NCBI GenBank assembly: GCA_028023455.1
Contig: JAQFVV010006245.1
Location: forward strand, 4,893,276 to 4,957,275
Reading direction: 5' to 3'
DNA length: 64,000 nucleotides
Source of the DNA: Epiperipatus broadwayi
Lineage: Eukaryota; Onychophora; Udeonychophora; Euonychophora; Peripatidae
The translations under genes were made by a program, and so were the position numbers. Below are positions 1 through 10,849 of this stretch, in pieces (the stretch's first letter is position 1; each line of letters opens with the position of its first letter). The notes under the pieces were generated by a model. It was given only the letters and a program-made list of their open reading frames with translations. It made no database searches and was not told the DNA's origin.

Positions 1-1675
1 ACGGAAATGGTTATTCGTACGGTTGATTAATTATTTGTACTTTCAACTATATTTATTTCGATTATTTTATTCTACATTATACTTAATTTATTATACTTTA
101 ATTCTTTCTCCGACTTTGATTCTTTATCCATTTATTGTTTTCAACTTAGATTCTTTATTATCTTATTCATTATTTTAACCAACGCCGTTACAATACAAGC
201 AGAGAGCTAATACAGATACAAATTTAACTTCATATCTATACCCTTGACTGAACCCCAAGGCAATACGTACATATTATCTTGGCGTTATTTTTCCCAGCCA
301 AAACTCTCGGCTGCTGAACAGAGCAAACTATTTCAAAGAAACTTAGCGAATGTCCAGCGCTTGCTATTTATTTTTTAGAATTGGGATTCTGCACGAACAA
401 GCAGCACATGAATATCTTAAACAAATCAGTATGCCCCTTTAATCACTACTTACAGTTTCCCCCCTGTCGTAGCTTGGTGATAGGAGAATAAAGCAAGGAT
501 ACAAAATTTAATGACAAATATGTTTAATAATAATATTCACACTTTATATAAAAAATTACATTATAATAATAATAATAAACACACACTTATAAATACATGG
601 CTATAATAAATATATGAAAATAGATCAGATATAAAAGTTCTTAAAGTCCTGTTGATAGAGTTCTATTTATCAAATCATTAATTTTATATTTAATTATGAA
701 TAGTAGACGAATGAAAATGCATGCATGCTTTTACCTAGGCTTTGTTGTAATTGTCCCATGGGTATTTCTTCCGAGCGCTCTTGATTAACTTCCTCAGTTT
801 GTGGGGTTATTTTCATCCAGTTTGCTGGTTGATTCTTTAGGTTGAGTTTCAATTGACAGCTACAGAAGCGGCGGTCCCTCTAGCAGGTCAGGCAAAGATC
901 TTACATTGCGAGTCAGTGATGAGACGGCTTGAATCCGAACCCACGTCCCTTTAACGCCACTAGCCATGCACTTCTTCCATTTTCTTTTAGCTGTTGCTTC
1001 TCTAAAGTCTCTACTAGCAATGCCAGACAAAAATTGTAATTTTATTAATCTCTTTCTTTGTTCGTTGTTTTTAAAATTTTTTAATTAAGACTTAGATTTC
1101 CAACCAATTCTTATCATTATGTTTCTTTATTTAATTAGTGGCTGGAATGTAAGTCCCAATTAATTTAACAGATCAGGCAAAGATCTTCCATTGATAACAT
1201 TTCTTTGTCCGTGGAATTTAATTTGTCCAACAGACTTTCACACCTACGGCCATATTGTTTCTTTTTATATATCACATATTACATTTATTTTATTTAAAGT
1301 TTACAATTCATTCATTTTTTCTTTCACATTTACGTTTTACATTTATTTTAATTTGTTATAATATATTTTTTTAAAAGAGAGAAGAAACGCATTTTTTTTA
1401 TGCATCCACTTCCCCTCTCCCACAATAAACAAAAATAACTTTCTAGCATTTGACTTACAAGAGAGAAAGAGACGCATTTCTTTATTTATGCAGCCCCCCC
1501 TCCCCTTCTCTTACTATTACAAAATCCACAGTAATTTTGACATTAGAATTTCAATTTTTTCTTTTCCTTCCTTTTTTTTAAAAAAAATTTATTAGCTAAT
1601 TTATTTCACCTTTATTACTTTCTAATTTTATTAATAAATATATATGTGTGTCGACGACTTTACGTGGTCGTCACA
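1..1675 (-). repeat. 3' LTR (left copy) of the gag-only element
   Basis: Direct repeat of 4157-5831. Read on the minus strand it starts TGTGACGACCACG, and the partner copy ends in CGTTATA, giving imperfect inverted ends. The purine-rich stretch expected of a polypurine tract lies just outside at 1676-1697 (minus strand, GGGCGGAGTG). An internal motif, CAGGCAAAGATCTT, occurs twice within each LTR (around 889 and 1173). Confidence 0.85.
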
Positions 1676-2757
1676 TTACACTCCGCCCGTTTTTGAGAAT
1701 TAAAATCGGGTCGAATCTTATTCTGAGATGAGAGCCTATTTTAATTCTTTGCTTTCAACTCTTACTTCTGCTTTTATTACAGACTTTCCCACTCTGTCAT
1801 GACGAGTGATAATGATGATGAGGATGACTGCAGAGAGACAGCTAGGTAAAGCTACACAATTCTTTCCGATCGATTTTGGCTGATCAACCAATTTAATCTC
1901 AACGCATACGAGACCATGGCATAACTTAACTCTATCAAAAAAAACATAACAGGGTTTAAAGCATGTGAACAGCAGGATATTTCTACTGCCTGCTCATCTT
2001 GCGCAAACAACAAATTCTTATTCTTTATTTATTTTATTTGAGGCACTAATTCTTATTTCTTCATTTATTTATTTTGAGACACTAATTCTTATTATATTGG
2101 GACACTAATTCTTATTATATAATGAGTCCAGGATTCTTACTGGCGCTTCATTTAAAAGTTTAACCATCGAGAGCCATGAGAATCTAAAGTGCGAAGAGAC
2201 GGCTGAATCAAGCTCAAAATACGACCCAACATAATGCATACACACACACACATATATGCCTCAATCTGCAACCTCATACACCTATCAGTGATATCTATCA
2301 TTTAAGCATTATCACTGTTGTTCATTTAGTTTATTTTATTAATTATTAAATGGCTCTTTAATGAGCCTAAACGATTCTTATTTTTATTTTTACTTCTATT
2401 TAATTGTTAATTCTATCTGCATTTATACCTGACAGATTGTGATACGAATAAATTATTTATAGATTTCTTTTCCTTTTTTTGTTATTACTTTTATTTACAT
2501 TGGTCTTGCTGTGCTTGACTGCACATAAATACTCATTAAGTCTATCATACACATGAAAAAAGAGTCTATCATTAATTTCACTCCGTGAACACTATCCTTT
2601 TTTTTTTGTTTATTAAAGTAACTTTGATTTTTGTCGTGAGACGATTTGCCCCACCTGTCATATATTTTAAAAAAAAAAAATTAACTTTATTTCTCGTGAT
2701 CCCATGACGTTATCCGTTTCACTGAACCGACATTTCCATCCGTTTATTTCTTTCGGC
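1676..2757. other. Non-coding 3' internal region of the gag-only LTR element
   Basis: About 1.1 kb between the left LTR and the stop of the gag-like ORF. It contains short reiterations of ACTAATTCTTATT (around 2040-2115) and a purine-rich minus-strand end next to the LTR. No conserved retrotransposon protein motif was seen in any frame. Confidence 0.5.
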
Positions 2758-3744
2758 TTAGTTTTTGTCTGGAGGTTTCTTATCATATTTTCTACTATAT
2801 TTATATCCACTTGTGCTGGGACCTGGAACACTGTTTCGATGTCCTCTAGAGTCGGCTTGCTCATATGGATGATTGATATCTGAACTCCTTCCGGTCTGTT
2901 CGGACATTTCAGCCGTTTCGGATCTATCAGGAAATGCCTGGTTTCCTTCCCAATAATCGTGGTGAGGATTGAATTGCATCTTTCCTATGTGTGGATCGTT
3001 GGGCTGGGGTTTAAATCCCCGATCCTCCGCCTTGTAATTAGGCCTAGTGCTGTCAAACGCATTTAGCGACTCAGTAACCTGTCCGACAGTCTTTCCTTCT
3101 GGGCCTATAAGCATTTGCTCCGCATTGTTACTTTCGCTATTTATTTGCAAGCACTTGCTCGCGCTTTCTTGCTCTTTACTGTCAGCTCTTATTATCTCTG
3201 TTATATTTTCTATTTTATTCTCACCCCTTTCTACTCTCACTTCTATCCTCTCAACTGTGTTCGCTAACTGAGTTACCTCTAGTTGTATGCTTTCTATAAC
3301 CTTTCTGTTTTCATTTTTTATTCCTTCAATTTCCTCCCCTTGCTCTATTTTTTCCAGTAGTTCCTCCTGGTGATCCAGCCTTTCATTTGCAACCTTCATT
3401 TGGTCTGAGGTTTGTTCACATTTTTCCTTCACTTCTTCAATTTTTTGGCTAAAATCCTTACTGTGTCGTTCACCCAACTCTTCTATCTTCCTACTATTTT
3501 TTTCACCTATTTCCCTCATTTCCATAAATAACCTTTGCTGGCCTTCCATTAATTTCGTGAACATATCCGTTATATTATAGCTTTCTATTTTATTTTTATC
3601 ATTAACCACTGTCTCCATTCCCTTTCTAATTTCTATATCTCCGTCACTAGCTATTTCTCCGGACGGTTCCATTAGTTCTTCGGAGGGTTTTCCTATTTCG
3701 CCCACTAGAGCGTCCATTGTTATTTTTGATCTGGTGTGCATCAA
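2758..3744 (-). CDS. Gag-like coiled-coil protein of a non-autonomous LTR element
   Basis: An intact 328-codon ORF. Residues about 50-200 are rich in E, K, Q and regularly spaced I/L/V, a strong long coiled coil. The C-terminal 110 residues are low in hydrophobics and rich in P, N, S, D, H and K, ending in a basic tail (KYDKKPPDKN). There is no CCHC zinc knuckle, protease or polymerase motif. Its position between a primer-binding-like site and the polypurine end, as the only ORF, fits a structural (gag-type) protein that could multimerise through the coiled coil. I do not recognise the family. The ATG used lies about 410 bases inside the 5' LTR boundary; a second in-frame ATG follows immediately. 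Confidence 0.6.
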   Translation of the reverse strand: MMHTRSKITMDALVGEIGKPSEELMEPSGEIASDGDIEIRKGMETVVNDKNKIESYNITDMFTKLMEGQQRLFMEMREIGEKNSRKIEELGERHSKDFSQKIEEVKEKCEQTSDQMKVANERLDHQEELLEKIEQGEEIEGIKNENRKVIESIQLEVTQLANTVERIEVRVERGENKIENITEIIRADSKEQESASKCLQINSESNNAEQMLIGPEGKTVGQVTESLNAFDSTRPNYKAEDRGFKPQPNDPHIGKMQFNPHHDYWEGNQAFPDRSETAEMSEQTGRSSDINHPYEQADSRGHRNSVPGPSTSGYKYSRKYDKKPPDKN

Positions 3745-4134
3745 ATTTATTTAACACACACACACTAATTAATTACTTATATTTTATTCTACAGCTTTAC
3801 TATCTAACCTTATCCTTATAGGATTATATTACTTTACTAACTTTATATTTCACTGACACTAGGTACGTTTGTTCGGCTCTCCCCATCTCACTCACTAATC
3901 ATCACTCACCCACGCCTGCCTTCAAGACCCCTCCGCAACTGACTCCAATTTACAACCTAACTTCCCACGTTATATTACGTTCTCTTTCTCTCCTTTTACA
4001 CTCTATTATTTATTTTATTTTTTGCTTTTATCTACCACCAAGCTATTTTTTGATTTGTTTATTAATTATTGCATAAACTATTAATTTTGTTATACTCGAA
4101 TTCAAATGTGCTGAACTTGTAAACGTGACAATAT

Positions 4135-4154
4135 ATCCCGGACTCTGGCCCCCA
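4135..4154 (-). promoter_or_regulatory. Putative primer-binding site, tRNA-Pro-like
   Basis: On the minus strand the sequence two bases inside the 5' LTR is TGGGGGCCAGAGTCCGGGAT. It resembles the tRNA-Pro-complementary site known in some retroelements (TGGGGGC...TCCGGGAT) but is about two bases longer in the middle. Position and the TGG start support the role; the tRNA identity is inference. Confidence 0.5.
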
Positions 4155-4156
4155 AT

Positions 4157-5831
4157 TATAACGGAAATGGTTATTCGTACGGTTGATTAATTATTTGTAC
4201 TTTCAACTATATTTATTTCGATTATTTTATTCTACATTATACTTAATTTATTATACTTTAATTCTTTCTCCGACTTTGATTCTTTATCCATTTATTGTTT
4301 TCAACTTAGATTCTTTATTATCTTATTCATTATTTTAACCAACGCCGTTACAATACAAGCAGAGAGCTAATACAGATACAAATTTAACTTCATATCTATA
4401 CCCTTGACTGAACCCCAAGGCAATACGTACATATTATCTTGGCGTTATTTTTCCCAGCCAAGAACTCTCGGCTGCTGAACAGAGCAAACTATTTCAAAGA
4501 AACTTAGCGAATGTCCAGCGCTTGCTATTTATTTTTTAGAATTGGGATTCCGCATGAACAAGCAGCACATGAATATCTTAAACAAATCAGTATGCCCCTT
4601 TAATCACTACTTACAGTTTCCCCCCTGTCGTAGCTTGGTGATAGGAGAATAAAGCAAGGATACAAAATTTAATGACAAATATGTTTAATAATAATATTCA
4701 CACTTTATATAAAAAATTACATTATAATAATAATAATAAACACACACTTATAAATACATGGCTATAATAAATATATGAAAATAGATCAGATATAAAAGTT
4801 CTTAAAGTCCTGTTGATAGAGTTCTATTTATCAAATCATTAATTTTATATTTAATTATGAATAGTAGACGAATGAAAATGCATGCATGCTTTTACCTAGG
4901 CTTTGTTGTAATTGTCCCATGGGTATTTCTTCCGAGCGCTCTTGATTAACTTCCTCAATTTGTGGGGTTATTTTCATCCAGTTTGCTGGTTGATTCTTTA
5001 GGTTGAGTTTCAATTGACAGCTACAGAAGCGGCGGTCCCTCTAGCAGGTCAGGCAAAGATCTTACATTGTGAGTCAGTGATGAGACGGCTTGAATCCGAA
5101 CCCACGTCCCTTTAACGCCACTAGCCACGCACTTCTTCCATTTTCTTTTAGCTGTTGCTTCTCTAAAGTCTCTACTAGCAATGCCAGACAAAAATTGTAA
5201 TTTTATTAATCTCTTTCTTTGTTCGTTGTTTTTAAAATTTTTTAATTAAGACTTAGATTTCCAACCAATTCTTATCATTATGTTTCTTTATTTAATTAGT
5301 GGCTGGAATGTAAGTCCCAATTAATTTAACAGATCAGGCAAAGATCTTCCGTTGATAACATTTCTTTGTCCGTGGAATTTAATTTGTCCAACAGACTTTC
5401 ACACCTACGGCCATATTGTTTCTTTTTATATATCACATATTACATTTATTTTATTTAAAGTTTACAATTCATTCATTTTTTTCACATTTACGTTTTACAT
5501 TTATTTTAATTTGTTATAATATATTTTTTTAAAAGAGAGAAGAAACGCATTTTTTTTATGCATCCACTTCCCCTCTCCCACAATAAACAAAAATAACTTT
5601 CTAGCATTTGACTTACAAGAGAGAAAGAGACGCATTTCTTTATTTATGCAGCCCCCCTCCCCTTCTCTTACTATTACAAAATCCACAGTAATTTTGACAT
5701 TAGAATTTCAATTTTTCTTTTCCTTCCTTTTTCTTTAAAAAAAATTATTAGCTAATTTATTTCACCTTTATTACTTTCTAATTTTATTAATAAATATATA
5801 TGTGTGTCGACGACTTTACGTGGTCGTCACA
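4157..5831 (-). repeat. 5' LTR (right copy) of the gag-only element
   Basis: 1675-bp direct repeat of 1-1675 with only scattered substitutions and short homopolymer length changes. Its right end (CGTCACA) abuts interrupted transposon sequence at 5832. Host bases next to it read GTATG; the matching duplication on the left lies outside the window. Confidence 0.85.
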
Positions 5832-6260
5832 GTATGTTACTTGACGCGTTACCTAATTCCAACTCACTTTACACATATATCTTGTCAACATTTTCCCACT
5901 TAAAACTTCAATACAGTACGGTGTAAAGAGTCGGATAATTATTACTTTAGAAAATCTGAACATTTCAATACTTTAAAAAAAAAAAAATTAAATCAAAACA
6001 ACATTTCCATCCAATTCAAATACACACACCCTCTCACCAAGCCATAACAATTCTATAAACTGCGAATTCGCCAAATTAATTTGCTGCGATGCGACATACA
6101 TGCTGTACTGTGACGTGACATAGCGGCCTGCAATCTGTAGCACAACATGTATTACAGAAAACGCGGGTTCGAACGTGTCGGCCACGAAATCGGCATTTTT
6201 ATGTGTTTTAGCACGAAAACGGCGCCATCGAGCAGCGTCTTTCTCTATAAGACTACAACC
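5832..6260 (-). mobile_element. hAT-like TIR transposon, copy A (truncated by LTR element)
   Basis: This 429-bp segment is an inverted match to 11096-11528 of copy B, including the terminal motif. Its right end reads CTCTATAAGACTACAACC, matching the CTTATAG...AAAG end of copy B in reverse. The similarity stops exactly where the LTR element begins, so the remaining two thirds should lie left of the window. It encodes no recognisable transposase; the ORF across 5988-6413 is not conserved in copy B. Confidence 0.7.
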
Positions 6261-7195
6261 CATAATTATAATTCCAATTTCAGCTAATAGACTTTGTCTT
6301 AAAGATAAACTCTTAAAGTTTTCTCTAAAAGATTTTATGTGCCAAGATACATTATCATAAATATTTAATTGTTTTTTTTTCTTGATTATTGTGAAGCCAC
6401 AATAGAATGACATAAGGTGTGGTCATTTGAATTAAATCTGTTAGCAAAACTGTAGAATACTTACTCTCTGGTAACTGACATTGCTATTCTAAAGCAAATA
6501 ATCACAATTGCAGATCAAAAGAATTGATATAGGCATGATGCTTACATTGAATGCCTATAAATTTTCTCTATTACAGATACAAACTTTGTTATTTATGATC
6601 AAATTTAAATATATATATATATATATATTAAGCATATGCATCCAACATCTCAATTTTGATCTATATTTACTATTTTTGAATGTTAATCAAAAAGAAAGTA
6701 GTAGATAAAATATAATTATAATTATGGATTTTTAATTGGTTTCAATACTTATTATTTCTATGAGAATAGCAAAAATAACAGTAATGAGAAAATATCAATA
6801 ATTAAAGTTCTTGAAGTTTAATTTGAGATCAAAGCTTTATGGAGTTTAAATGAATAATTTTATATGCACACCAAATTAAGTATATCATGTTATACTTATT
6901 AATGAAGTAATTCTTTATTTTGTTATTTGCTTTGTTCAGCTACATTTGATTATTGTGAGATATAATACAAACTTTATTATGCTGCTATTACTTTTAACAA
7001 AGTTAAAAGAGAAAATTTCATCATAGAAAAATAATTACTACAACTATGTTAGTTATTTATAGAGCTGTTATTTTACCTAATTTATTATATAAATGTGAAA
7101 TTTAAACACACTATCAGTGCAATATAAAAGCATTTTGTTCAATATGTTCTTCAATTTGTTGGAGTGAGTTCAATATTGTAAAATCATACTGTTGT
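6261..7195. other. No recognised feature
   Basis: AT-rich sequence with a short (AT)n tract near 6610 and several A/T homopolymers. No coding exon, repeat partner or RNA gene could be supported. Confidence 0.4.
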
Positions 7196-7199
7196 GTTT

Positions 7200-9395
7200 G
7201 GTCTGAATTGCAGGTTTTATATTCAACCCAACAGTGATATCAATAAAATATGAATATTTGAAGTTAAAAGTACAATTTATTAGAACAAATAAATATACAT
7301 ACATATTATTCAACAATAAATACAATTATACGTAGATAAACATAGTTAATACTAAGCTGGTCTTATCGGAATGACTCTTCTGGGCTGTGCTAGATGGCTT
7401 GCCTCGAGTGCTAATCAAAACTCTTCTGGCTGTTCTGTACAGCTTGCCTCGAGTCGGCCATAGTCTCAGCAGCTTCCAGTTCTATCATGGACTTGCCTCA
7501 CTGCATAGATGTATCAGTAATGACTATAGTAGAAACATCTTCACTGTTATAAGGGCTTTCAATTGAGAGCCAATTAGTCATTCAGGTTAGACAGATATTC
7601 TCCAAAAAGGCTGACTATTTATTGCCAGATCCCCTATCTTACTGGCAGCAATCGGATTCAGAGAACATCATTGCCTATTCGCCATACTAATCAATAGTAG
7701 GTTTATCCATATGTTTACACATTGGCCATACTTATGTTTTACTCTTTGGTCGTGTTTACACATTGGTTATACACATGTTTATACATTGGTTAGTGGCAAT
7801 CAGTGCTCGATCAGATACGGAAGGAATCTGGACTTGTCCACTTCTGAAGGCAAGGTCAGATATGAAATGCCTTCCTCTGGTTAAATTTAGCCCTGGAGAA
7901 TGTATTCATCAAGATGAGCTTGAGGACATGTTGTCCACTTTGTTGGTTTCTCAAGTTTATTGCTATTCTTGTCTTGTTCATCTTCCTTGTTTGATGGACT
8001 TATCTCTGGTTGTTTGCTTGGGTTAGTGCTGTCTTCGGTTTGGTGGTCATCATTCTTGCTTAATGTATTTGTTTCTGTGTGATTCAATCTCAGTTGGTTT
8101 AAGTGGTGATGATGTTGATACCCATCTGCTGTTTGAACTACTACAGTGTAGAGTTCTTTCAGTTGTGTAACCACTGCTGTTATCAATTTTGTGGATTCAT
8201 AGTACATTCTTCATAGCACCTGAGTGTCTATTTGTACTTTTATCTTCCTATTTTTTTTTCTACGTATTTGGAATCGGGTTTCAGGTCTGACAAGTTAGTT
8301 CGCAAAGGTCTATTGAGTAGCAGTTTTGCTGGAATCTTTCCTGTTGCAGTACTCGATGTGGCGTGCTGTGCTAGTAGTGTTCTGGCAATCCTGGTGTTCC
8401 AGTTTCCTGTATCCATTTTTGTTATCAGCTTTTTGCTTGAACTAATGTCTTTGCCTGGCCATTGCTTTCTGGATGAAATGGGGGGCTGTATCCTAGCTCA
8501 ATGCTATTATTAGTGCAAAAGTTTTTGAATGCACTGGCTGTAAATGTTGTGCCATTATCAGTCACTAATGTCTTAGGTAGGCCATGTGTTGCAAATAGTC
8601 TTCTAAAAGCTTCTATTGCGGCTGCAGAAGTGATAGGACTTCCACTACCTCTAGCCACTTGTAGTATGAGTCAACTATTATTAACTGCAGTTTGCTTTTC
8701 CATGGGTCTGTATGGTCCACATGGAGTCTAGACCAGGGCACTTCAGGCTTAGGCCACTGGCTGTTATGTCTTTTGCTGACATATTGTGGTTTATTTTGCA
8801 CTGCCGGCAGTGGTGGACTTTGGCTGACTCTCCCAGCTGTACTGGAGAGCTTGCTTCAAATTCTAGTTAAGACTCTTCTGGCTGTACTGGACAGCTTGCC
8901 TTGAGTTCTAGTCAAGATTCCTCTGGCTGTACTGAACAGCTCGCCTCGAATTGGACATAGTCTTAGCAGCTTCCAGTCCTTTCATGGATTTGCCTCACTG
9001 TGTAAATGTATCGGTAATGCCTATAGTAGAAATATACGTTCACTGTTGGAATTGATTTCAATTGAGATTATATTCAGGTTAGACAGACATATTCTCTCTC
9101 TCTATCACTTACTTCCAAAAGGGCTGACTATTTATTGCCAGATTCCTTACATTACTGGCAGCAATTGGATTCAGAGAGTGTCAATGCTTATTGGCCCATA
9201 CTAATCAATGGTAGGTTTATCCACATATTTACATATTGGCCATGCTTATGTTTTACATTTTTGCCAAGCTTACACATTGATTATACACCTGTTAACACGT
9301 TGGTAATGGCGATGAATGCTCAATCTGGTCGGATACGGAAGGAATCTGGACTAGTCCATTTCTGAAGGCAAGGTTAGATATAACACATACCTTCC
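7200..9395 (-). mobile_element. Internally deleted Ty3/Gypsy element with LTR pair
   Basis: Two long direct repeats (about 7370-7890 and 8845-9395) share, in order, the motifs GGCTGTACTG, CTTAGCAGCTTCCAGT, GGCTGACTATTTATTGCCAG and GATACGGAAGGAATCTGGAC. Between them lies minus-strand sequence for the end of pol (integrase onward). Everything upstream of the integrase, including primer site, gag, protease and reverse transcriptase, is missing: integrase-coding sequence runs almost directly into the right LTR. The LTRs are visibly diverged (roughly 80-85% by eye), so this is an old copy. Confidence 0.75.
7887..8840 (-). pseudogene. Ty3/Gypsy pol remnant: integrase core and C-terminal tail
   Basis: Read on the minus strand from about 8840: a CRQC zinc-binding remnant, the first catalytic Asp context (HVDHTDPW, 8740-8720), the second Asp context (VTDNGTTFTASAF) and the HPESNG motif before the third acidic position. 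These are followed in other frames by the ATGKIPAKLLLNRPLRT segment typical after Gypsy integrases. A tail ORF (8207-7887) contains VVQTADG...HLNQLR, which matches the usual end of Gypsy pol. Frame changes near 8650, 8425 and 8230 break it. The family function is inserting element cDNA into chromosomes; this copy cannot encode an intact enzyme. Confidence 0.8.
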
Positions 9396-9418
9396 TTGGA
9401 TTGGAAATGTAAAACAAA

Positions 9419-9712
9419 ATGAACAATAGAAGATTTCCTAAAAAGGCGTTTTATAGTGAGCATGGGTTTTATAGAAGAGGTAAATCCCATCTACATTATA
9501 AGGATTATCTTACTGACATCCTAAAGCAGTGCAATATCAATTGTTTTCATTGGGATGATATGGCAGAGAATAGAATGCATTGGAGAGCTATAATTGGACA
9601 CAGAATTGAAAGTTTTCTGTTGAGAAAATTGAATGGACCTGTATGTTCAATATGTGGATATATTTTTGATTCACAGTTTGGTTTTCATTGTCATCGCAAA
9701 ACTCATTTTTAG
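9419..9712 (+). pseudogene. C-terminal fragment of a non-LTR retrotransposon (LINE) ORF2
   Basis: A 97-codon ORF with the pattern WDDMAENRMHWRAII near residues 45-60 and a terminal C-x2-C-x13-H-x3-H finger (CSIC ... HCHRKTH, residues 76-96). Tryptophan-rich W..L/M..DR..WR segments followed by a C..C....GF/GL..H...H finger are common at the C terminus of animal LINE reverse-transcriptase proteins. A TAA stop lies just upstream in frame and the sequence starts right at the edge of the Gypsy LTR, so the Gypsy insertion or a 5' truncation probably removed the rest. It is followed by a T/C-rich tract and a poly-G run. Confidence 0.5.
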
Positions 9713-10662
9713 AGTAGTTTTTTTTTTCTCTCTCTCTTCTTTCTTTTCCCTTTTTTTTTGGGGGGGGGGGGGGGAATTGGAATAGCCATAGTCATTTTTT
9801 GAATGGATGTTTATTTATTTAGTTTAATTAATAATTTGATGTATTATTAAATTGCAAATTATAGTTTTCTATTGTTTTTTGTTATTTTTGTTGATATCTT
9901 AATATGTATGCTGTAGTTTTTAAATAAAATTGTATCATAGGTATATGCATATTGTATTTATATGTTAAAATTCTGTGTACTATATATGTGTGTATTAACA
10001 TGGATGCGAGGATTATACTGCATCTAAAGTTCATATCCAGAGTATTCTTTTGTTATAATTTAATATGTGTGGAATTATTAAACCTTCTACATGTACCTAA
10101 ACTATTATGAAACAGAGGAAATAAAAGTAATTCATATGTTTATTATGGTTTATACTAATCTGGATATTGTAATATAATAATTTAAACAAAATTAGATAAT
10201 TTTGTTAAATATTCATCTTTTTTTGTGTGTGTTTAACTAGGCATATTTAGATATGCATATGAGGTACTAATGTAGAAATAACCATATCTAATTATCATTT
10301 TTTTTTATATATTGTATTTAATTTACAAAAGTTCTATTTTTAAAACAATTACTAGAATACTAATAATTGATTGATTTTTTTTTTTTTTTTTTTAGCTTAT
10401 TGCAATGTTTTGAGTTTATAGCTTTTGGAGTTTGTATATTTGTATGTCAATGTTTTAATTGGATTGAATTTTATATATATAATCAAAATTATTTAGTTAC
10501 ATAAATTGGTAATTGCATTTCTTATATATAAATAAGTGTGTCATCAAATGTGGGGAAAAGTTTAATATATTATGCTGCTTTTACATATATTTAAATAAAT
10601 CATACAACATAATATAATGTAAATGAGGCATTTATTTATATAGTGCTATGTTTATAAATTGT
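9713..10662. repeat. AT-rich intergenic sequence with poly-G tract
   Basis: Contains a pyrimidine-rich run followed by a 15-base G tract (9760-9774) and a poly-T tract near 10378-10395. No coding signal or repeat partner was identified, apart from short similarity of 10560-10640 to the PLE 3' region around 13900. Confidence 0.4.
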
Positions 10663-10845
10663 AATAAACTAAAGATTAGCCTTTCAAGCTAACGTACATG
10701 CGCTTTTTACGAATGTTAATAATAATAAATGAATTCATTTGCAAAGACTTTATCTTGTGTTGGAAATGAAAGTATTCATTTATTATTATTAACATTCGTA
10801 AAAAGCGCATGTACATTAGCTTGAAAGGCTAATCTTTAGTTTATT
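10663..10845. mobile_element. Long hairpin (palindromic) element, possible MITE
   Basis: About 80 bases at 10663-10742 reappear as the reverse complement at 10765-10845 with one substitution and a few indels; only about 22 bases separate the arms. The arms begin AATAAACTAAAGATTAGCC and contain GTACATGCGCTTTTTACG. So good a match indicates a recent fold-back event or a non-autonomous hairpin transposon. It lies beside the left arm of the inverted PLE pair and may mark its end. Confidence 0.7.
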
Positions 10846-10849
10846 AATA

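Larger units (their letters stand above)
1..5831 (-). mobile_element. Non-autonomous LTR retrotransposon with 1.67-kb LTRs and a gag-like ORF only
   Basis: The first 1675 bases recur almost unchanged at 4157-5831 in direct orientation, flanking about 2.5 kb of internal sequence. The only long ORF inside is on the minus strand (2758-3744), and a primer-binding-like site lies next to the right repeat, so the element reads right to left. No protease, reverse transcriptase, RNase H or integrase motif is visible internally, so it would need enzymes from another element. The two LTRs differ at only about a dozen positions, which indicates a recent insertion. The left end is cut by the window edge by about 4 bases. 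It is inserted in a copy of the TIR element that continues at 5832. Confidence 0.85.

Noticed and set aside
2020-2120. CRISPR-like or tandem regulatory repeats (ACTAATTCTTATT)
   Set aside because: Three short imperfect units without regular spacers, in an LTR element of an animal genome.
5501-6413. ORFs in the LTR and TIR element (61 and 141 codons)
   Set aside because: Not conserved in the partner copies and without known motifs.
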